From the NCBI GenBank assembly GCA_009838515.1, contig VXRL01000065.1:107972-171971 (forward strand): a stretch of 64,000 bases of DNA, in the 5' to 3' direction. The DNA is from Terriglobia bacterium (GTDB lineage Bacteria; Acidobacteriota; Terriglobia; Bryobacterales; UBA6623). The position numbers and the translations under genes are program-made. The notes under the pieces are model-generated. The model ran no database searches. It saw only the letters and a list, made by a program, of their open reading frames with translations, and had not been told where the DNA came from. Below are positions 36,691 through 45,918 of this stretch, in pieces. Position 1 is the stretch's first letter. Every line of letters starts with the position of its first letter.

Positions 36691-37839
36691 ATGTACCAGC
36701 TAGGGCAGGTGACTGGAATCGCGATTGGAGATCGCCTCCGGAAGGCGCGTCAAGCGGCCGGAGTCACCCAGGCGCAAGCGGCTAGCGCGTTGTCGGTCTC
36801 GCGGCCGACATTGATCGCGATCGAAAAAGGCACGCGCCGGGCGAAGCCCGACGAGATCGAATCCTTAGTGAATTGCTACGGGACATCCGTGAATCTGCTC
36901 CTAGCGCACGAGGTGCCTCAACTTGACCTCAACGTAAGGTTTCGCGGCAGAGGTGAACAGCCCGTCGGCGCTGCTCGAGCCATCGCCCTGCTGCACAAGC
37001 TTGCTTCGGCAATTGTTGCTCTAGAGCGCTTGCTCGGCGTCGCGCTACGCCCGACGCCACTTCCAGACCCAGTTGTCGTCGTCGGGCCGATCCGACAGCA
37101 AGCGGAGGATGCAGCGCTGATCGCGCGTCAGATCTTGGGGATCGGAGTCACGCCTGTTACGGACGCTTTCTCGCTGCTCGAAAGAGAACTAGGGTTTCGC
37201 ATCTTCGTAAGGGAGGTTCCGAGCCAGTTGTCGGGCGTTTTCGGATACGACTCGGCAGCTGGTCCCTGCATCTTGGTTAACGCCAACCACCCGCGTGTAC
37301 GACAGTCCCTGGCAGCTGTCCATGCACTCGGACACTTCGTTGCGAATCGGGATTCTGGCGGTGTAGTAGGGGGTGACCAGCACGAATCTACCGACGAGCA
37401 ACGCTTCGCGGGGGCGTTTTCGTACGCATTCTTGATGCCTGCTACCAGCATTCGCCGAAGATTCCATGAGCTCGTTGAATCGAACGAAGTGTTCACGCCG
37501 CGCCATTTGGTCTACCTGGCGCGCTCCTTCCATGTATCCGAGGAGGCGATGTGCAGACGCTTGGAGAGATTGGAACTGCTCCCTAACGGTACGTTTGACA
37601 GGCTGAGGGATCGGGGCTTCAAGGCGTCCCGTGTCGCGGCACAGGAGGCTGACCAGGGGATGCACAACCCACATGGGATGCGCTTGGCACAACTGGCCGC
37701 GTCAGCGCTCAACCGGGGGCTGCTCTCGGAAGGGCAAGTGTCGCGGATGCTCGATCTGGACCGCATTGACGTTCGGAGGATGATCGAGGACGTCTTTGGG
37801 AACGCGGCGGAGGACAGCATTGACATCCGCCTCGGGTGA
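36691..37839 (+). CDS. XRE antitoxin-like regulator with degenerate ImmA/IrrE domain
   Basis: About 382 residues from the ATG at 36691 (GGGAGGA just upstream). Residues ~10-65 form an XRE helix-turn-helix (GDRLRKARQAAGVTQAQAAS, SRPTLIAIEKGTRRAKPDEI). Residues ~140-260 resemble the ImmA/IrrE metallopeptidase, but the zinc motif reads HALGH instead of HExxH, so the catalytic Glu is missing and peptidase activity is unlikely. The C-terminal ~120 residues are a helical region often seen in XRE-ImmA antitoxins. It overlaps the PIN gene by 20 bases, and the pair looks like a TA module in which this protein neutralises the toxin and represses the promoter. Confidence 0.8.
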   Translation: MYQLGQVTGIAIGDRLRKARQAAGVTQAQAASALSVSRPTLIAIEKGTRRAKPDEIESLVNCYGTSVNLLLAHEVPQLDLNVRFRGRGEQPVGAARAIALLHKLASAIVALERLLGVALRPTPLPDPVVVVGPIRQQAEDAALIARQILGIGVTPVTDAFSLLERELGFRIFVREVPSQLSGVFGYDSAAGPCILVNANHPRVRQSLAAVHALGHFVANRDSGGVVGGDQHESTDEQRFAGAFSYAFLMPATSIRRRFHELVESNEVFTPRHLVYLARSFHVSEEAMCRRLERLELLPNGTFDRLRDRGFKASRVAAQEADQGMHNPHGMRLAQLAASALNRGLLSEGQVSRMLDLDRIDVRRMIEDVFGNAAEDSIDIRLG

Positions 37840-38422
37840 CCCCATCGACACCGTGGTCCTTGACGCCAGCGTGGCAATCAATCTCCTGGGCACAGGAGTC
37901 GCACGGGACATCCTGTCCGTAGTGCCGTGGCGCGTGGTGATCGAGAGGCGAGCACACCGTGAGATTCGGCGGCATCCCATCGGCGGGTGCGACCACGCTG
38001 CGGAGCTACGCGCGTGGGAACTCAACGGTTGGGCCGGGACGGTCTCGCTTCGGGCAGACATGCGGCAAACTTTCAATGAACTTACATCTGGGAGCCTTAT
38101 CAGGACGTTGGATGACGGCGAAGCCGCGACGATTGCCTACGCTTTGGGAGACTCTGAACGGACGGTACCAGTCATCGACGAGAAGAAGGCGACGAAGATC
38201 TTCCAGCAACGCTGGCCGAACCGGCAATTGCTTGAGACGGCGGACATCTTTCAAGCTCTCGTGGAAGCCGGACTAGTGTCAAAGCGATTCGCGAGCGACG
38301 CAGTCTATTCGGCTTTGACGCATGCTCGCATGCACGTTTCGCATCGGATGCGTCCATGGGTGCTCGATCTGATTGGAAGCAGCCGAGCTTCCGCATGTCC
38401 GAGCTTGGGGCGGTCCGCTTGA
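37820..38422 (+). CDS. PIN-domain toxin-like protein partnered with XRE-ImmA
   Basis: About 200 residues from a TTG at 37820. PIN features: VVLDASVAINLL (first Asp), LDDGEAATIAYAL (Glu) and VPVIDEKKATKIFQ (Asp, with the D-E-K-K pattern of DUF3368-like PIN proteins). It probably degrades RNA when unneutralised. The start overlaps the antitoxin's last 20 bases, indicating translational coupling; a TTG start would keep toxin output low. It is longer than VapC (about 130), with an extra C-terminal stretch. Nothing is evident in the 165 bases after it. Confidence 0.75.
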   Translation: MTSASGDPIDTVVLDASVAINLLGTGVARDILSVVPWRVVIERRAHREIRRHPIGGCDHAAELRAWELNGWAGTVSLRADMRQTFNELTSGSLIRTLDDGEAATIAYALGDSERTVPVIDEKKATKIFQQRWPNRQLLETADIFQALVEAGLVSKRFASDAVYSALTHARMHVSHRMRPWVLDLIGSSRASACPSLGRSA

Positions 38423-38587
38423 CCTTGGTCACCGTAATGCTTGCGCGCATCCAGCAAGTGTTCAAGACGGGCGTGCCTCTGATTTCAAAGCGCGGGAAGC
38501 AACACTCCACACGATTCGCCACCTTGCCTACCTTGGACCCCGGCGAAGTCCACTTCAGCCGATCGTTCCAACAGCCCGAATTGCCGA

Positions 38588-40870
38588 TCAGGGCTCGCTC
38601 AAACGGAAGACGTACAAGGCGTTGTGCCCCTGAGGACTCACAAGCTCGGGCGTGAGGAAGGTGGGGATTCGCCATGGGCTCCCGCCGCCTCTGGCCGTTG
38701 CCAACGCTAAGTACTGAACGCCGTCCACCTCGTAGGAGATCGGGTAGCCCATGACCGAGGTGCCGAGCCGGCTCTTCCAGAGGACCGTTCCCGTCTCGAC
38801 GTCATAGGCGCGAACCCAGCGGTCGAAGTCACCGGCGAAGACGAGTCCGCCCGCCGTGGTGAGGGCTCCGGTAAGGAAGGGGGCGCGTTGCTCCACGCTC
38901 CACACCTCCTCCAGGGTCAGGACGTCGTACGCTGCAAGCTTGCCGAAGCGCCCGTCTGTTCCCGGCATCTCCATCCAGACCCGGTCACCCTGGTTGCCGC
39001 CGGAGCCCACTTCGAGCACGGTCTTTCGCCCGGCGATTTCCATGCAACTTTGACTCAGCGGGGTGACCAGCAGGCGCGTCTGGGGATGGTAGCCGGCTGC
39101 GGGCCAGTTGTGTCCTCCGGCGGTCGACGGGCAGACAGAGACCCACTCTTCCACCCTGGCGTTTGCGATGTCGGCGCGGTAGCGCACCGCGCCCGTCTTG
39201 GCGTCCACGTCCAGGATGTTCTGGAACACCGTCTCTGTGTGTCCCAGAAAGGCGCCGTCGCGCCGGTCGAGCTTCCAGAGGATTCCGTGCTTGCCGATCG
39301 AGAGCACGGTAGGCCGGCCCTCGATGTCGACCAGCACCCGCTCGAAGGCCTCGTCCATGTCCAGCGATTCGCCGGGCACGTGTGCGAAGTGCCAGTCGAT
39401 GTGCCCGGTCTCGAGGTCGAGTGCAAGGGTCGAGTTCGCGTACAAGGTCGCTTCGTCCGTGCTCAGGCCCCGGCTGGCGGCAACCCATGGCTTGGCCTGC
39501 GCCGTGCCGAAGTAGACGAGCCCCAGTCCCGGATCCCAGCTGCCCGTCATCCAAACATCCCCGCCGCCGCGGAGCTCGAGCGGGAGGTCCCCCCAGGTAT
39601 CGCCGCCCGGCTCCCCCGGCCGGGCGATCGTGAAGGTCCGCCACAGCTCGCGCCCAGTGCGCGCGTCGTGGGCGGTGATGAAGCAGCTGTCCTTGTAGAA
39701 ACGACCGCACCCGTTGATTCCGTTGATCACCCTGCCGTTTGCGACGATGGGGCCGGTGGAGTTCGTATAGCCCTTCTCGTGGTCTGCGATCCGGGTCTCC
39801 CAGCGGACCGTGCCGGTGGGCGCGTCGAGGGCGACCATGTACGCGTCCGCCGTGGCGACGAAGATCAGGTCTTCCCAGATGGCCAGAGTCCTGAGCGGGC
39901 TCTGGCGTCCGCCATCCGGCAGCCGCCGGCGGTACTCCCAGAGCGGGGTGCCGTCCTTGGCGTCCAACGCTTGCACGACGTTCCCCGGATTGCTGAGGAA
40001 AAGGACGCCGTCGCGCACCAAGGGCGCCTGCTGACTCCGTCCGTCCTCCATGCCCCAGCTCCAGGCCAGCTGCAGCCGGTGGACGTTGGCGGTGTTGACC
40101 TGGGAGAGAGGGCTGTAACCCCACGAGCCTGGGGTCCCGCGCCAGTGCAGCCAGTCGCCAGCGGGAGGATCAGCGAGCTCGGCGTCCGTGGGCGGATTGA
40201 AACTGTCGAGCGAACGATACCTTCGCGTGACGCCTGTTGGGCCCTCGAGAACCTCGCCGACCTCCAGTGGTGGCCTGTCAACCCCGTGCGGTGACGGCCC
40301 GGTGCCGGGGCGACCCGGAACCGGCGGGATGACGTCGGCTCTCGAATCGTTCCCCCGCATGGTCGGTTCGATCGCGGCGACGGTGCCCTGCGCTCCCGCT
40401 CGTTGCTGTCTCGCCATGCCCGCCGGTCGGGTGGCCGCTCGAGCCGGATCGCCCGCGAAGGTCTGGCCTTCCGACGAGAAGGTCAGCGGTGTCGTGCCGG
40501 GAGGGACTCCGTTCTCCCTGAGCATGTACGCCACGACCGCGCTGTATTCCTCGTCGCTTAGCCCGGCCGGCTCTTGCACGGGCATCGTCGCTCGGGTGTA
40601 ATCCAGCAGTTCGGTGACCGGAACGTCCCCCCATTGGGCCAGGAAGTTCGGACCGGCTAGCTCGGGAGCCTCGAAACGCCCCCGGAGGCTCTCAAGGTGG
40701 CACTCCGAGCACGCCGCCCGATAGACCGCCAGGCCGACTTGGGCCTGCTCAGCCGTGTAGGCAGCTTGATGGCCTGACGCAGTGTCTTGGGCTTGGGCGC
40801 TCGCCTGCAGCAGCGGCGCAACGACCGCGATCGCGGCGAGGAGCCTGCGGGCGCTTGCGAGTGCAGCCAT
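38588..40870 (-). CDS. PQQ-dependent dehydrogenase with N-terminal cytochrome c
   Basis: 760 residues. A signal peptide ([17 protein letters not shown]) precedes a cytochrome c domain ([16 protein letters not shown], Met ligand region [13 protein letters not shown]) and an eight-bladed quinoprotein propeller (about 230-750) with tryptophan-docking-like repeats: [51 protein letters not shown] and [17 protein letters not shown]. It would oxidise an alcohol, sugar or aldehyde in the periplasm and pass electrons to its own heme. This family order (heme first) is like acidobacterial PQQ enzymes and not like methanol dehydrogenase. A relic of a paralogue's tail lies at 34186-34310. No PQQ synthesis genes are in the window. 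Confidence 0.88.
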   Translation of the reverse strand: MAALASARRLLAAIAVVAPLLQASAQAQDTASGHQAAYTAEQAQVGLAVYRAACSECHLESLRGRFEAPELAGPNFLAQWGDVPVTELLDYTRATMPVQEPAGLSDEEYSAVVAYMLRENGVPPGTTPLTFSSEGQTFAGDPARAATRPAGMARQQRAGAQGTVAAIEPTMRGNDSRADVIPPVPGRPGTGPSPHGVDRPPLEVGEVLEGPTGVTRRYRSLDSFNPPTDAELADPPAGDWLHWRGTPGSWGYSPLSQVNTANVHRLQLAWSWGMEDGRSQQAPLVRDGVLFLSNPGNVVQALDAKDGTPLWEYRRRLPDGGRQSPLRTLAIWEDLIFVATADAYMVALDAPTGTVRWETRIADHEKGYTNSTGPIVANGRVINGINGCGRFYKDSCFITAHDARTGRELWRTFTIARPGEPGGDTWGDLPLELRGGGDVWMTGSWDPGLGLVYFGTAQAKPWVAASRGLSTDEATLYANSTLALDLETGHIDWHFAHVPGESLDMDEAFERVLVDIEGRPTVLSIGKHGILWKLDRRDGAFLGHTETVFQNILDVDAKTGAVRYRADIANARVEEWVSVCPSTAGGHNWPAAGYHPQTRLLVTPLSQSCMEIAGRKTVLEVGSGGNQGDRVWMEMPGTDGRFGKLAAYDVLTLEEVWSVEQRAPFLTGALTTAGGLVFAGDFDRWVRAYDVETGTVLWKSRLGTSVMGYPISYEVDGVQYLALATARGGGSPWRIPTFLTPELVSPQGHNALYVFRLSEP

Positions 40871-40878
40871 TGTGTCTT

Positions 40879-40896
40879 CCTGCCGTCTCCGGCAGG
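40879..40896 (-). promoter_or_regulatory. Hairpin in the leader of the PQQ dehydrogenase gene
   Basis: On the coding strand CCTGCCG-GAGA-CGGCAGG is a perfect 7-bp stem with a 4-base loop, followed by AAGACACA and the ATG. The 3' arm overlaps the only purine-rich ribosome site (CAGGAAG), so folding could limit translation. The function is inferred. Confidence 0.4.
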
Positions 40897-41290
40897 ATTA
40901 TAGCGTTGGCCCTTTGTCCAGACGTGCGAACGCGCTGGTCTGCCGTGAGACGTGATCCGTCCGATTCTGGTTGGCGAATATCACTATGGAGGTCCTCATA
41001 TAGTTGTGATTCTCCGCATTCTCCGCGAGAATCCTGCACACAGTACCCGAGATCGACCCAGTCTCCAGATCGAGACGCAGGATCGTCCTCCGATGGTTCG
41101 CACACCTCCTCGAACCAGCGGTTCATGCTCGTTTTGCTTGAAAACCGAACGCCCGTGCATGCTCGTTTCTCATTGGCAGGACTCGGGGCCGACCCGGCGG
41201 GATCGGCCGCTATGATCACGGATGAGCACGCTGCCGAAACGGCACTGCGGTCGGGCGGCTGTGAGTGCCGCAGAAGCAGCTAAGTGATTC
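40897..41290. other. Intergenic region without recognisable gene
   Basis: 394 bases between divergent genes (PQQ dehydrogenase on minus, mntA on plus). Short ORFs here have no family signature. An AT-richer patch at 40975-41040 is a possible promoter area. Confidence 0.3.
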
Positions 41291-41575
41291 ATGCACGTCC
41301 TGATCGAGTCGCGCCGTTCCGAGATCCGTGCCTTGGCTGAACGCCATGGCTTCCACGACGTGAGGGTGTTTGGCTCCATGGCGCGGGGCGACGTGGATGA
41401 ACATAGCGATATAGATCTCTTGGTGACCCTTCCGACCGGCAAGACGGGCCTGGCACTGGGTGCATTGTTGATGGACGTCCAGGATCTGCTGGGACGACGG
41501 GTCAATGTGGTGACCGAACGCTGCTTGCATCCGTCCGTCCTGAGCCGGGTGCTGAAAGAGGCGCAGCTCTTGTGA
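41291..41575 (+). CDS. mntA: MntA-like minimal nucleotidyltransferase antitoxin
   Basis: 94 residues, a minimal nucleotidyltransferase with the GSx10DxD motif (FGSMARGDVDEHSDIDLLV). In MntA/HepT systems this protein adds AMP to a Tyr of the HepT toxin and so inactivates it. The stop overlaps the GTG start of the next gene (GTGA), the normal arrangement. All active-site residues are present, so the system looks functional. Confidence 0.9.
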   Translation: MHVLIESRRSEIRALAERHGFHDVRVFGSMARGDVDEHSDIDLLVTLPTGKTGLALGALLMDVQDLLGRRVNVVTERCLHPSVLSRVLKEAQLL

Positions 41576-41931
41576 AGATGGGTCCTCAAAGCGACTTGGC
41601 GCTCTTGGACCACATCCGTGCTCGCATCGCGCGTATCGACGACTACACCAATCGGGAGCGGTCGAAGTTCTACGGTTCACACCTCGTTCAGGACGCGGTG
41701 GTACGGAATTTGCAGACGATTGCAGAGTCTGCGCAGCGACGCAGTGACGGCCTCAGGGAAACCGAACCCGACACACCTTGGCGTGCTATCGCCGGTTTTC
41801 GCAACGTGCTGGTCCATGACTACTTCGATATCGACCTCGAGGTTGTCTGGAGTGTAGTTGACAAGGACCTGCCAAAACTGGTCGCAGCGGTTGACCGAAT
41901 GACGCAGGTGGCAAGGACACGCCGACCCTGA
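41572..41931 (+). CDS. hepT: HepT-like HEPN ribonuclease toxin
   Basis: 119 residues from a GTG at 41572. The HEPN signature Rx4-6H with the modifiable Tyr is present as RNVLVHDYFDID, matching the R-x4-H-x-Y motif that MntA AMPylates. The helical fold and size fit HepT. It is translationally coupled to mntA. Nothing else is apparent before the hairpin at 41981. Confidence 0.9.
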   Translation: MKMGPQSDLALLDHIRARIARIDDYTNRERSKFYGSHLVQDAVVRNLQTIAESAQRRSDGLRETEPDTPWRAIAGFRNVLVHDYFDIDLEVVWSVVDKDLPKLVAAVDRMTQVARTRRP

Positions 41932-41980
41932 GGGAGCGAAGGGAGTTCCGGAGTTCGATCCCGTCGATCCCGGTCTGGAT

Positions 41981-42000
41981 GCGCGCTGGATCTAGCGCGC
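41981..42000. terminator. Hairpin between convergent hepT and hicB
   Basis: GCGCGCT-GGATCT-AGCGCGC, a perfect 7-bp stem with a 6-base loop, 50 bases after hepT and between two convergent units. No U-tract follows, so it may be a weak bidirectional terminator or a processing site. Confidence 0.35.
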
Positions 42001-42134
42001 TGCCCGGAGAATCAGGTTGCGCCTCTGATCTATCACGGACCGTTTCACGCGGGCCCGATTCGACATTCGTCATCCGTGGAGCGGAATCGCCTTCCGAACG
42101 CTTGAGTAGACACCGTCAACGTGTTGGCTACGAG

Positions 42135-42506
42135 CTATGCGGAACTAGTTGGAGTAGCAGTATGCTCGGAACCCGGTAAGTTCCCAGACCATTCGGAGGC
42201 ACGTTGGCCGTGGCAGGTCGACGTGACTTGGAACGCATATCGTCCATCTGGGTCCACCTGAACCGAGAATCCCGGCAGGTTGACCAATGCCTCTAGCATG
42301 TCCTTGACCATCGTGCACGCCTCCGCCTTGGTCCGACCCTGAGTCATGACGTCGAGTGCGGGCAAGTCAGCTAGCCAGCGCTTCTCGCCCTTAAACACTC
42401 GACCACGGAGACGGTTTCCGTTAGAGGTTAGGGCCAAGATTCCTGATCGCCATTGTTCTTCGCTGCGGCTCATGCTGGCGCCGATATCGCTTCGCGTGCT
42501 CAGCAT
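42135..42506 (-). CDS. hicB: HicB-like antitoxin
   Basis: 123 residues (an internal Met at residue 12 is a possible start). The central region WLADLPALDVMTQGRTKAEA followed by MVKDMLEALVNLPGF is the degenerate RNase H-like fold of HicB proteins (the 'T.G.T..EA' pattern). It would bind and neutralise the HicA-like protein encoded just upstream, 28 bases away in the same direction. The 40-residue tail has no clear DNA-binding motif, so autoregulation is uncertain. Confidence 0.7.
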   Translation of the reverse strand: MLSTRSDIGASMSRSEEQWRSGILALTSNGNRLRGRVFKGEKRWLADLPALDVMTQGRTKAEACTMVKDMLEALVNLPGFSVQVDPDGRYAFQVTSTCHGQRASEWSGNLPGSEHTATPTSSA

Positions 42507-42534
42507 AATGCCTCGCAGGCAGCGCGATTGACTC

Positions 42535-42735
42535 TCATTCCCCGTCCCGTCGGTTGGCAGCGGCCGGTTCCGCGCCTCTCAGTATCGCCTTCGCCACCCT
42601 CTCATCGATCGCTCGGTGGCGAGGGACTGGCAGCGCTCTGTGACCGTCGGTCCAAATGTCGTGATTGCCTCCATGGCGCTCCAACCTCCAGCCGATTCGG
42701 CTCAACCCTCCAGCATGCGCCGCCGCATCTCTCAA
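42535..42735 (-). CDS. hicA: HicA-like mRNA interferase
   Basis: About 66 residues from a TTG at 42735. The double-stranded-RNA-binding-like core IGWRLERHGGNHDIWTDGHR with the catalytic His (G-N-H) and VPRHRAIDERVAKAILRGAE fits HicA. The first 12 residues do not look like HicA. An ATG frame one base over (MRRRMLEG) resembles a normal HicA N-terminus (RRxLE) but hits a stop, so a one-base indel near 42710 may have damaged the start. Still adjacent to its antitoxin. Confidence 0.65.
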   Translation of the reverse strand: MRDAAAHAGGLSRIGWRLERHGGNHDIWTDGHRALPVPRHRAIDERVAKAILRGAEPAAANRRDGE

Positions 42736-42749
42736 ACCTCAGGCGACAG

Positions 42750-43964
42750 TCAAAGCGCGGCAACTGGAATCGCAGTGTCCGATTCCGTCAGAGGTAGCCA
42801 TTCGTTCGAGAGGCAGATGACGCCTCCTTGTCCCACGCGGCGATCAGATCTCCTCAGAGCCGCGAGATTCCGGGCATGCTTCCTGTTGGGAGACGCGGTC
42901 TTCTTGAACTCCAGCGGATAGATCGTACCGTCTCTCACGATCAGCAGATCGATCTCTCTCCCATCCCGATCCCGGTAGTAGTAGCACGGCGCCGATCGCC
43001 CATTGTGACGGTAGCTCTTCAGCACTTCGTTGAGAATCCATGATTCCAAGATCGGACCTGACATGGCTCCTGCCTCTAGCGTCTCGGGGCTGGACCATCC
43101 GCAGAGGTATGAGCACAGGCCTGTATCCACGAAATACAGCTTCGGTCGCTTTACAAGCCGCTTCGTGAGATTTGAGTGGAATGGTTCAAGCAGGCAGACC
43201 ATCCCGGAAGTCTGCAGGATCGAAAGCCAACTCTTCGCGGTATTCGGAGACACATCAGCATCTCGAGCTAGGTCCGACAGATTCAATAGCTGCGCCGTTC
43301 GGGACGCGGCCGATCTGACGAACCGGAGAAACGACATCTCGTCCCCGACGCGAGCCAGATCGCGGATGTCTCGTTGGAGGTAAGTCTGCAAGTAGGAGTC
43401 ATAGAACAGTTCCCAGTCCATCTGGTCGTCTAGGGCGATTGCGGGAAAGTCGCCGCGCCAAATGAGTCGATAGAGCTCTTCTAGGCTCAGGGAGCCTCCT
43501 GTCTCGAGCCTCGCGCGAACGGTGGAGGGCACCGGAAGGAATGGGGACGAGGCGTCGACGCCCATACGTTCGCGCCTCGAAAGTCCATAGAGCTGCACAA
43601 TGCCAACCCTACCTGCCAAGGTTTCGGACATCCCCTGCATTAGGTGGAATTGCTGCGAACCCGTGAGCCAGAACTGCCCGGGAGTGCGGGCTCTGTCGAC
43701 GGCCATCTTGATGAACGGGAGCAGCTCCGGCGCGTATTGGATTTCATCGATGAGCACGGGAGGCTGAAACCGCTGCATGAACAAAGCAGGGTCTTCTCGC
43801 GCAAGGCTCCGGACCAGCGGGTCGTCAAGCGAGACATAGGTTCGGTCTGGAGCGCTCAAGCGCTGGAGGCAGGTCGTCTTGCCGACCTGCCTCGCCCCGG
43901 TTAGCATGAGCACAGGAAATCGGGACGAGGCAACGATTGGCTCAATAGTCCGCGGAACGTACAT
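42750..43964 (-). CDS. AAA-family ATPase with DUF4143
   Basis: 404 residues from the ATG at 43964 (the frame is open to 44162 but the added part is unlike the family). P-loop LMLTGARQVGKTTCLQRL, Walker B PPVLIDEIQYAPELLPF, sensor WLTGSQQFHLMQGMSETLAG; the C-terminal DUF4143 region contains LDDQMDWELFYDSYLQTYLQ, DIRDLARVGDEMSFLRFVRS, KLYFVDTGLCSYLCGW and a restriction-nuclease-like end (YYYRDRDGREIDLLIV). Such proteins are widespread in symbionts and mobile regions and have been linked to TA-like or DNA-processing roles, but no activity is firmly established. Its stop is 15 bases from the hicA start. Confidence 0.85.
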   Translation of the reverse strand: MYVPRTIEPIVASSRFPVLMLTGARQVGKTTCLQRLSAPDRTYVSLDDPLVRSLAREDPALFMQRFQPPVLIDEIQYAPELLPFIKMAVDRARTPGQFWLTGSQQFHLMQGMSETLAGRVGIVQLYGLSRRERMGVDASSPFLPVPSTVRARLETGGSLSLEELYRLIWRGDFPAIALDDQMDWELFYDSYLQTYLQRDIRDLARVGDEMSFLRFVRSAASRTAQLLNLSDLARDADVSPNTAKSWLSILQTSGMVCLLEPFHSNLTKRLVKRPKLYFVDTGLCSYLCGWSSPETLEAGAMSGPILESWILNEVLKSYRHNGRSAPCYYYRDRDGREIDLLIVRDGTIYPLEFKKTASPNRKHARNLAALRRSDRRVGQGGVICLSNEWLPLTESDTAIPVAAL

Positions 43965-44536
43965 TTGGGTACCTATTTCGTCGGCAGTTTTGCAGTGAGA
44001 TTTCAAAATAGCCGAAAATCGCACTCGTGACAAGCGCCTTACAGGCGAGCGGCAAATCTGAGAACAGGCGCTCTGACTCGTCTTGGCCAGACTGGAGCCC
44101 GGATCGCCTAGCCCGCGGCGTTGGCGAGGGCAAGGAGGAATCGATGAGCCGAATCCTCGCATAGCTCGCTAGCAGGTCCGATACCGGCCCGGCAAACGGG
44201 CAGCCGAGAGCCGGAAGCGCTGGTGGCACTGCACGCGAGCGGATCGCTCAGGCGGGTTGCCTGACTGCGAGCCGCGGGCTCCATCGCCGGGCCTGTCTTG
44301 CCGAGGCTGGTGCCCACAGTGTTCAGCCGTTTCGGCTTGGCCTCCCGTCGGGCCAGTTCCGCCCACTGCCGCTGGAGACCGCTTGGAGGCGCTCGGCGAG
44401 CTCCGTGGAGGGCTCTCCAATCATCTTCGCCTTGGCCTATCCTGAGTGGAGCGTCTGGACGGTCACTGTTTTCTTGCCTGGATTCGGCGAGGGCTGATTC
44501 GAAGAGCCAAGAGCCAGCACGGCCGGGCGGTGTCGC
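43965..44536. other. Intergenic region, no confident gene
   Basis: 572 bases between divergent ATPase and AbiEii-like genes. AbiEii toxins usually follow an AbiEi antitoxin gene, but I see no clear one. Several frames carry short protein-like patches (for example SSVEGSPIIFALAYPEWSVW ending near 44492), which could be a heavily decayed antitoxin. Confidence 0.3.
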
Positions 44537-45244
44537 ATGGCAACGGATCGCAACAAACTAGTCCTACCGGAGGGATCGCAGAAGATTTTCGAAGAAGTCG
44601 TTCCACTTGTCTTGGAATTCGTTCCGCCCGAAGAACTTCTGCTCGGCGGCGGGACAGCTCTGGCGACCCGCTGGCAGCATCGGGACAGCTTCGACATCGA
44701 CTTGTTCACGTCTCAGGCGACGTTTACCGCAGCCATCTATGATCAATGCGCCCGATTCGAGGCCCGCGTCGAAGAGCTGCCTCTAAGCCGAATTGCCACA
44801 GTAGGCACGGAGGGTTGCACGGTCTATTGCGAGCACGGCAGGGTGGAGGTCGTCGCTTGCCCCCCTCAAACAAAGCGAAGCCGTTCGCGGGACCGCACAA
44901 GCGACCCTGTGATCGCGCTAGAGACCAATCTAGAAATCCTCGCCAAGAAGCTGCACCGGAGGATCCTCGCTCATGGCAAGATCATTCCTCGCGACCTATA
45001 CGACATGGCCGTCGCGAGACGTCTTGAACCCGAAACCATGGAAGAAGCCTGGTCCGCCGGGCAGGTAAGGGATCCTGCTGTGCTCTTCGCCGCGCTGAGC
45101 AGCTTTAGCCCGGGCTGGATGGAACGGCACGAAGAGCCCGTGGTCAACGCCCGCTACCCCGAGCTGCGGGACAACGCGGTGCAAGACATGCTCGAAGACG
45201 TTCGCTCGCGGGTCCGGCGACCGATCGTTCCTACGAGGAGGTAG
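44537..45244 (+). CDS. AbiEii-like nucleotidyltransferase toxin
   Basis: 235 residues. The nucleotidyltransferase core LLGGGTALATRWQHRDSFDI-DLFT has the glycine-rich segment and a D-x-D, as in AbiEii/AbiGii proteins that modify tRNA acceptor ends. Further features are VIALETNLEILAKKLHRRI and IIPRDLYDMAVARRLEP. It is followed after five bases by a gene of unknown function. The usual AbiEi antitoxin is not recognised upstream, so the downstream gene may provide immunity. Function is by family only. Confidence 0.72.
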   Translation: MATDRNKLVLPEGSQKIFEEVVPLVLEFVPPEELLLGGGTALATRWQHRDSFDIDLFTSQATFTAAIYDQCARFEARVEELPLSRIATVGTEGCTVYCEHGRVEVVACPPQTKRSRSRDRTSDPVIALETNLEILAKKLHRRILAHGKIIPRDLYDMAVARRLEPETMEEAWSAGQVRDPAVLFAALSSFSPGWMERHEEPVVNARYPELRDNAVQDMLEDVRSRVRRPIVPTRR

Positions 45245-45249
45245 GTGCT

Positions 45250-45918
45250 GTGCCCATCGACTTCGACGCGGTTCGCAAGGCGTTCTACGGCCCGCCCCTG
45301 CCGAGCCCGCTCCAGCAGCTTCCAACGCGCGAGGAAATACTTGCCGAACATCAGCGAATCTGCCTGCAAGTCACACGCGAGCTGGGAGTTGATCCTTCCC
45401 CGGCCGCCATCGGTGAGCACGGCTCGCTGATCGGGGGCATCGGCCGGCCGCTCACAGTCATCGCTAGGCCTATCGGGAAGTTGCTGCGACTCGGACCCAT
45501 GCCGCTGGAGTGGTTTGATCATCCGCGCGCGCGACGCACCTGGAATGGTGGAGTCGACGACAGTGCCGCCCTCCGCGAGCGGATCGAATTCCTCGAGCAA
45601 GTGATTCGCTCTCATCTTGCGGGATTCCCGAACCCGCCGACGGCGTCCGAACTCGCGTCATGGATCGAGTGTCCGGTGTCGTTGCCTCGCGGGGCGGGTG
45701 CCCTGTACAACATCTTCGAGAACATCTCTCCGGGCCAATGCGCGCGCATGCTCAGCAAGGGGCACTTCTCCGTCTACGAGGTAGCCCGTGTCATCATCCA
45801 TTCAGAGGCCCGCTCACCGGAGCTGATCGCGTGGCTGCATCAATTCGCGGTCGATCCCAAGCAGAAGAATCTTGACGACCCCGATGCCCGGAGGACGGCC
45901 GAGCCTGTGCTCCCGTAG
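45250..45918 (+). CDS. Unknown protein, possible partner of AbiEii-like toxin; amber at 45916 may not be the true end
   Basis: 222 residues, no family recognised. It begins MPIDFDAVRKAFYGPPLPSP and contains long helices (ALRERIEFLEQVIRSHLAGF, FENISPGQCARMLSKGHFSV); no signal peptide or membrane segment. It starts 5 bases after the AbiEii-like gene, so both are likely one operon. The stop at 45916-45918 is TAG. Beyond it the same frame continues PSADGVRLVSTDELPNQIGS-AHDESG to TGA. A related tail exists at 48984-49072 (LPQRFADGAQLVATNESPNQ-IRLAHDDSG), where the amber position is CAG. Either the tail is a relic or the gene was cut by a C-to-T change. Confidence 0.6.
   Translation: MPIDFDAVRKAFYGPPLPSPLQQLPTREEILAEHQRICLQVTRELGVDPSPAAIGEHGSLIGGIGRPLTVIARPIGKLLRLGPMPLEWFDHPRARRTWNGGVDDSAALRERIEFLEQVIRSHLAGFPNPPTASELASWIECPVSLPRGAGALYNIFENISPGQCARMLSKGHFSVYEVARVIIHSEARSPELIAWLHQFAVDPKQKNLDDPDARRTAEPVLP

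Noticed and set aside
38888..40294. A 468-residue plus-strand ORF opposite the PQQ dehydrogenase
   Set aside because: The minus strand has signal peptide, heme motif and quinoprotein repeats; the antisense product is low-complexity Val/Arg/Gly-rich.
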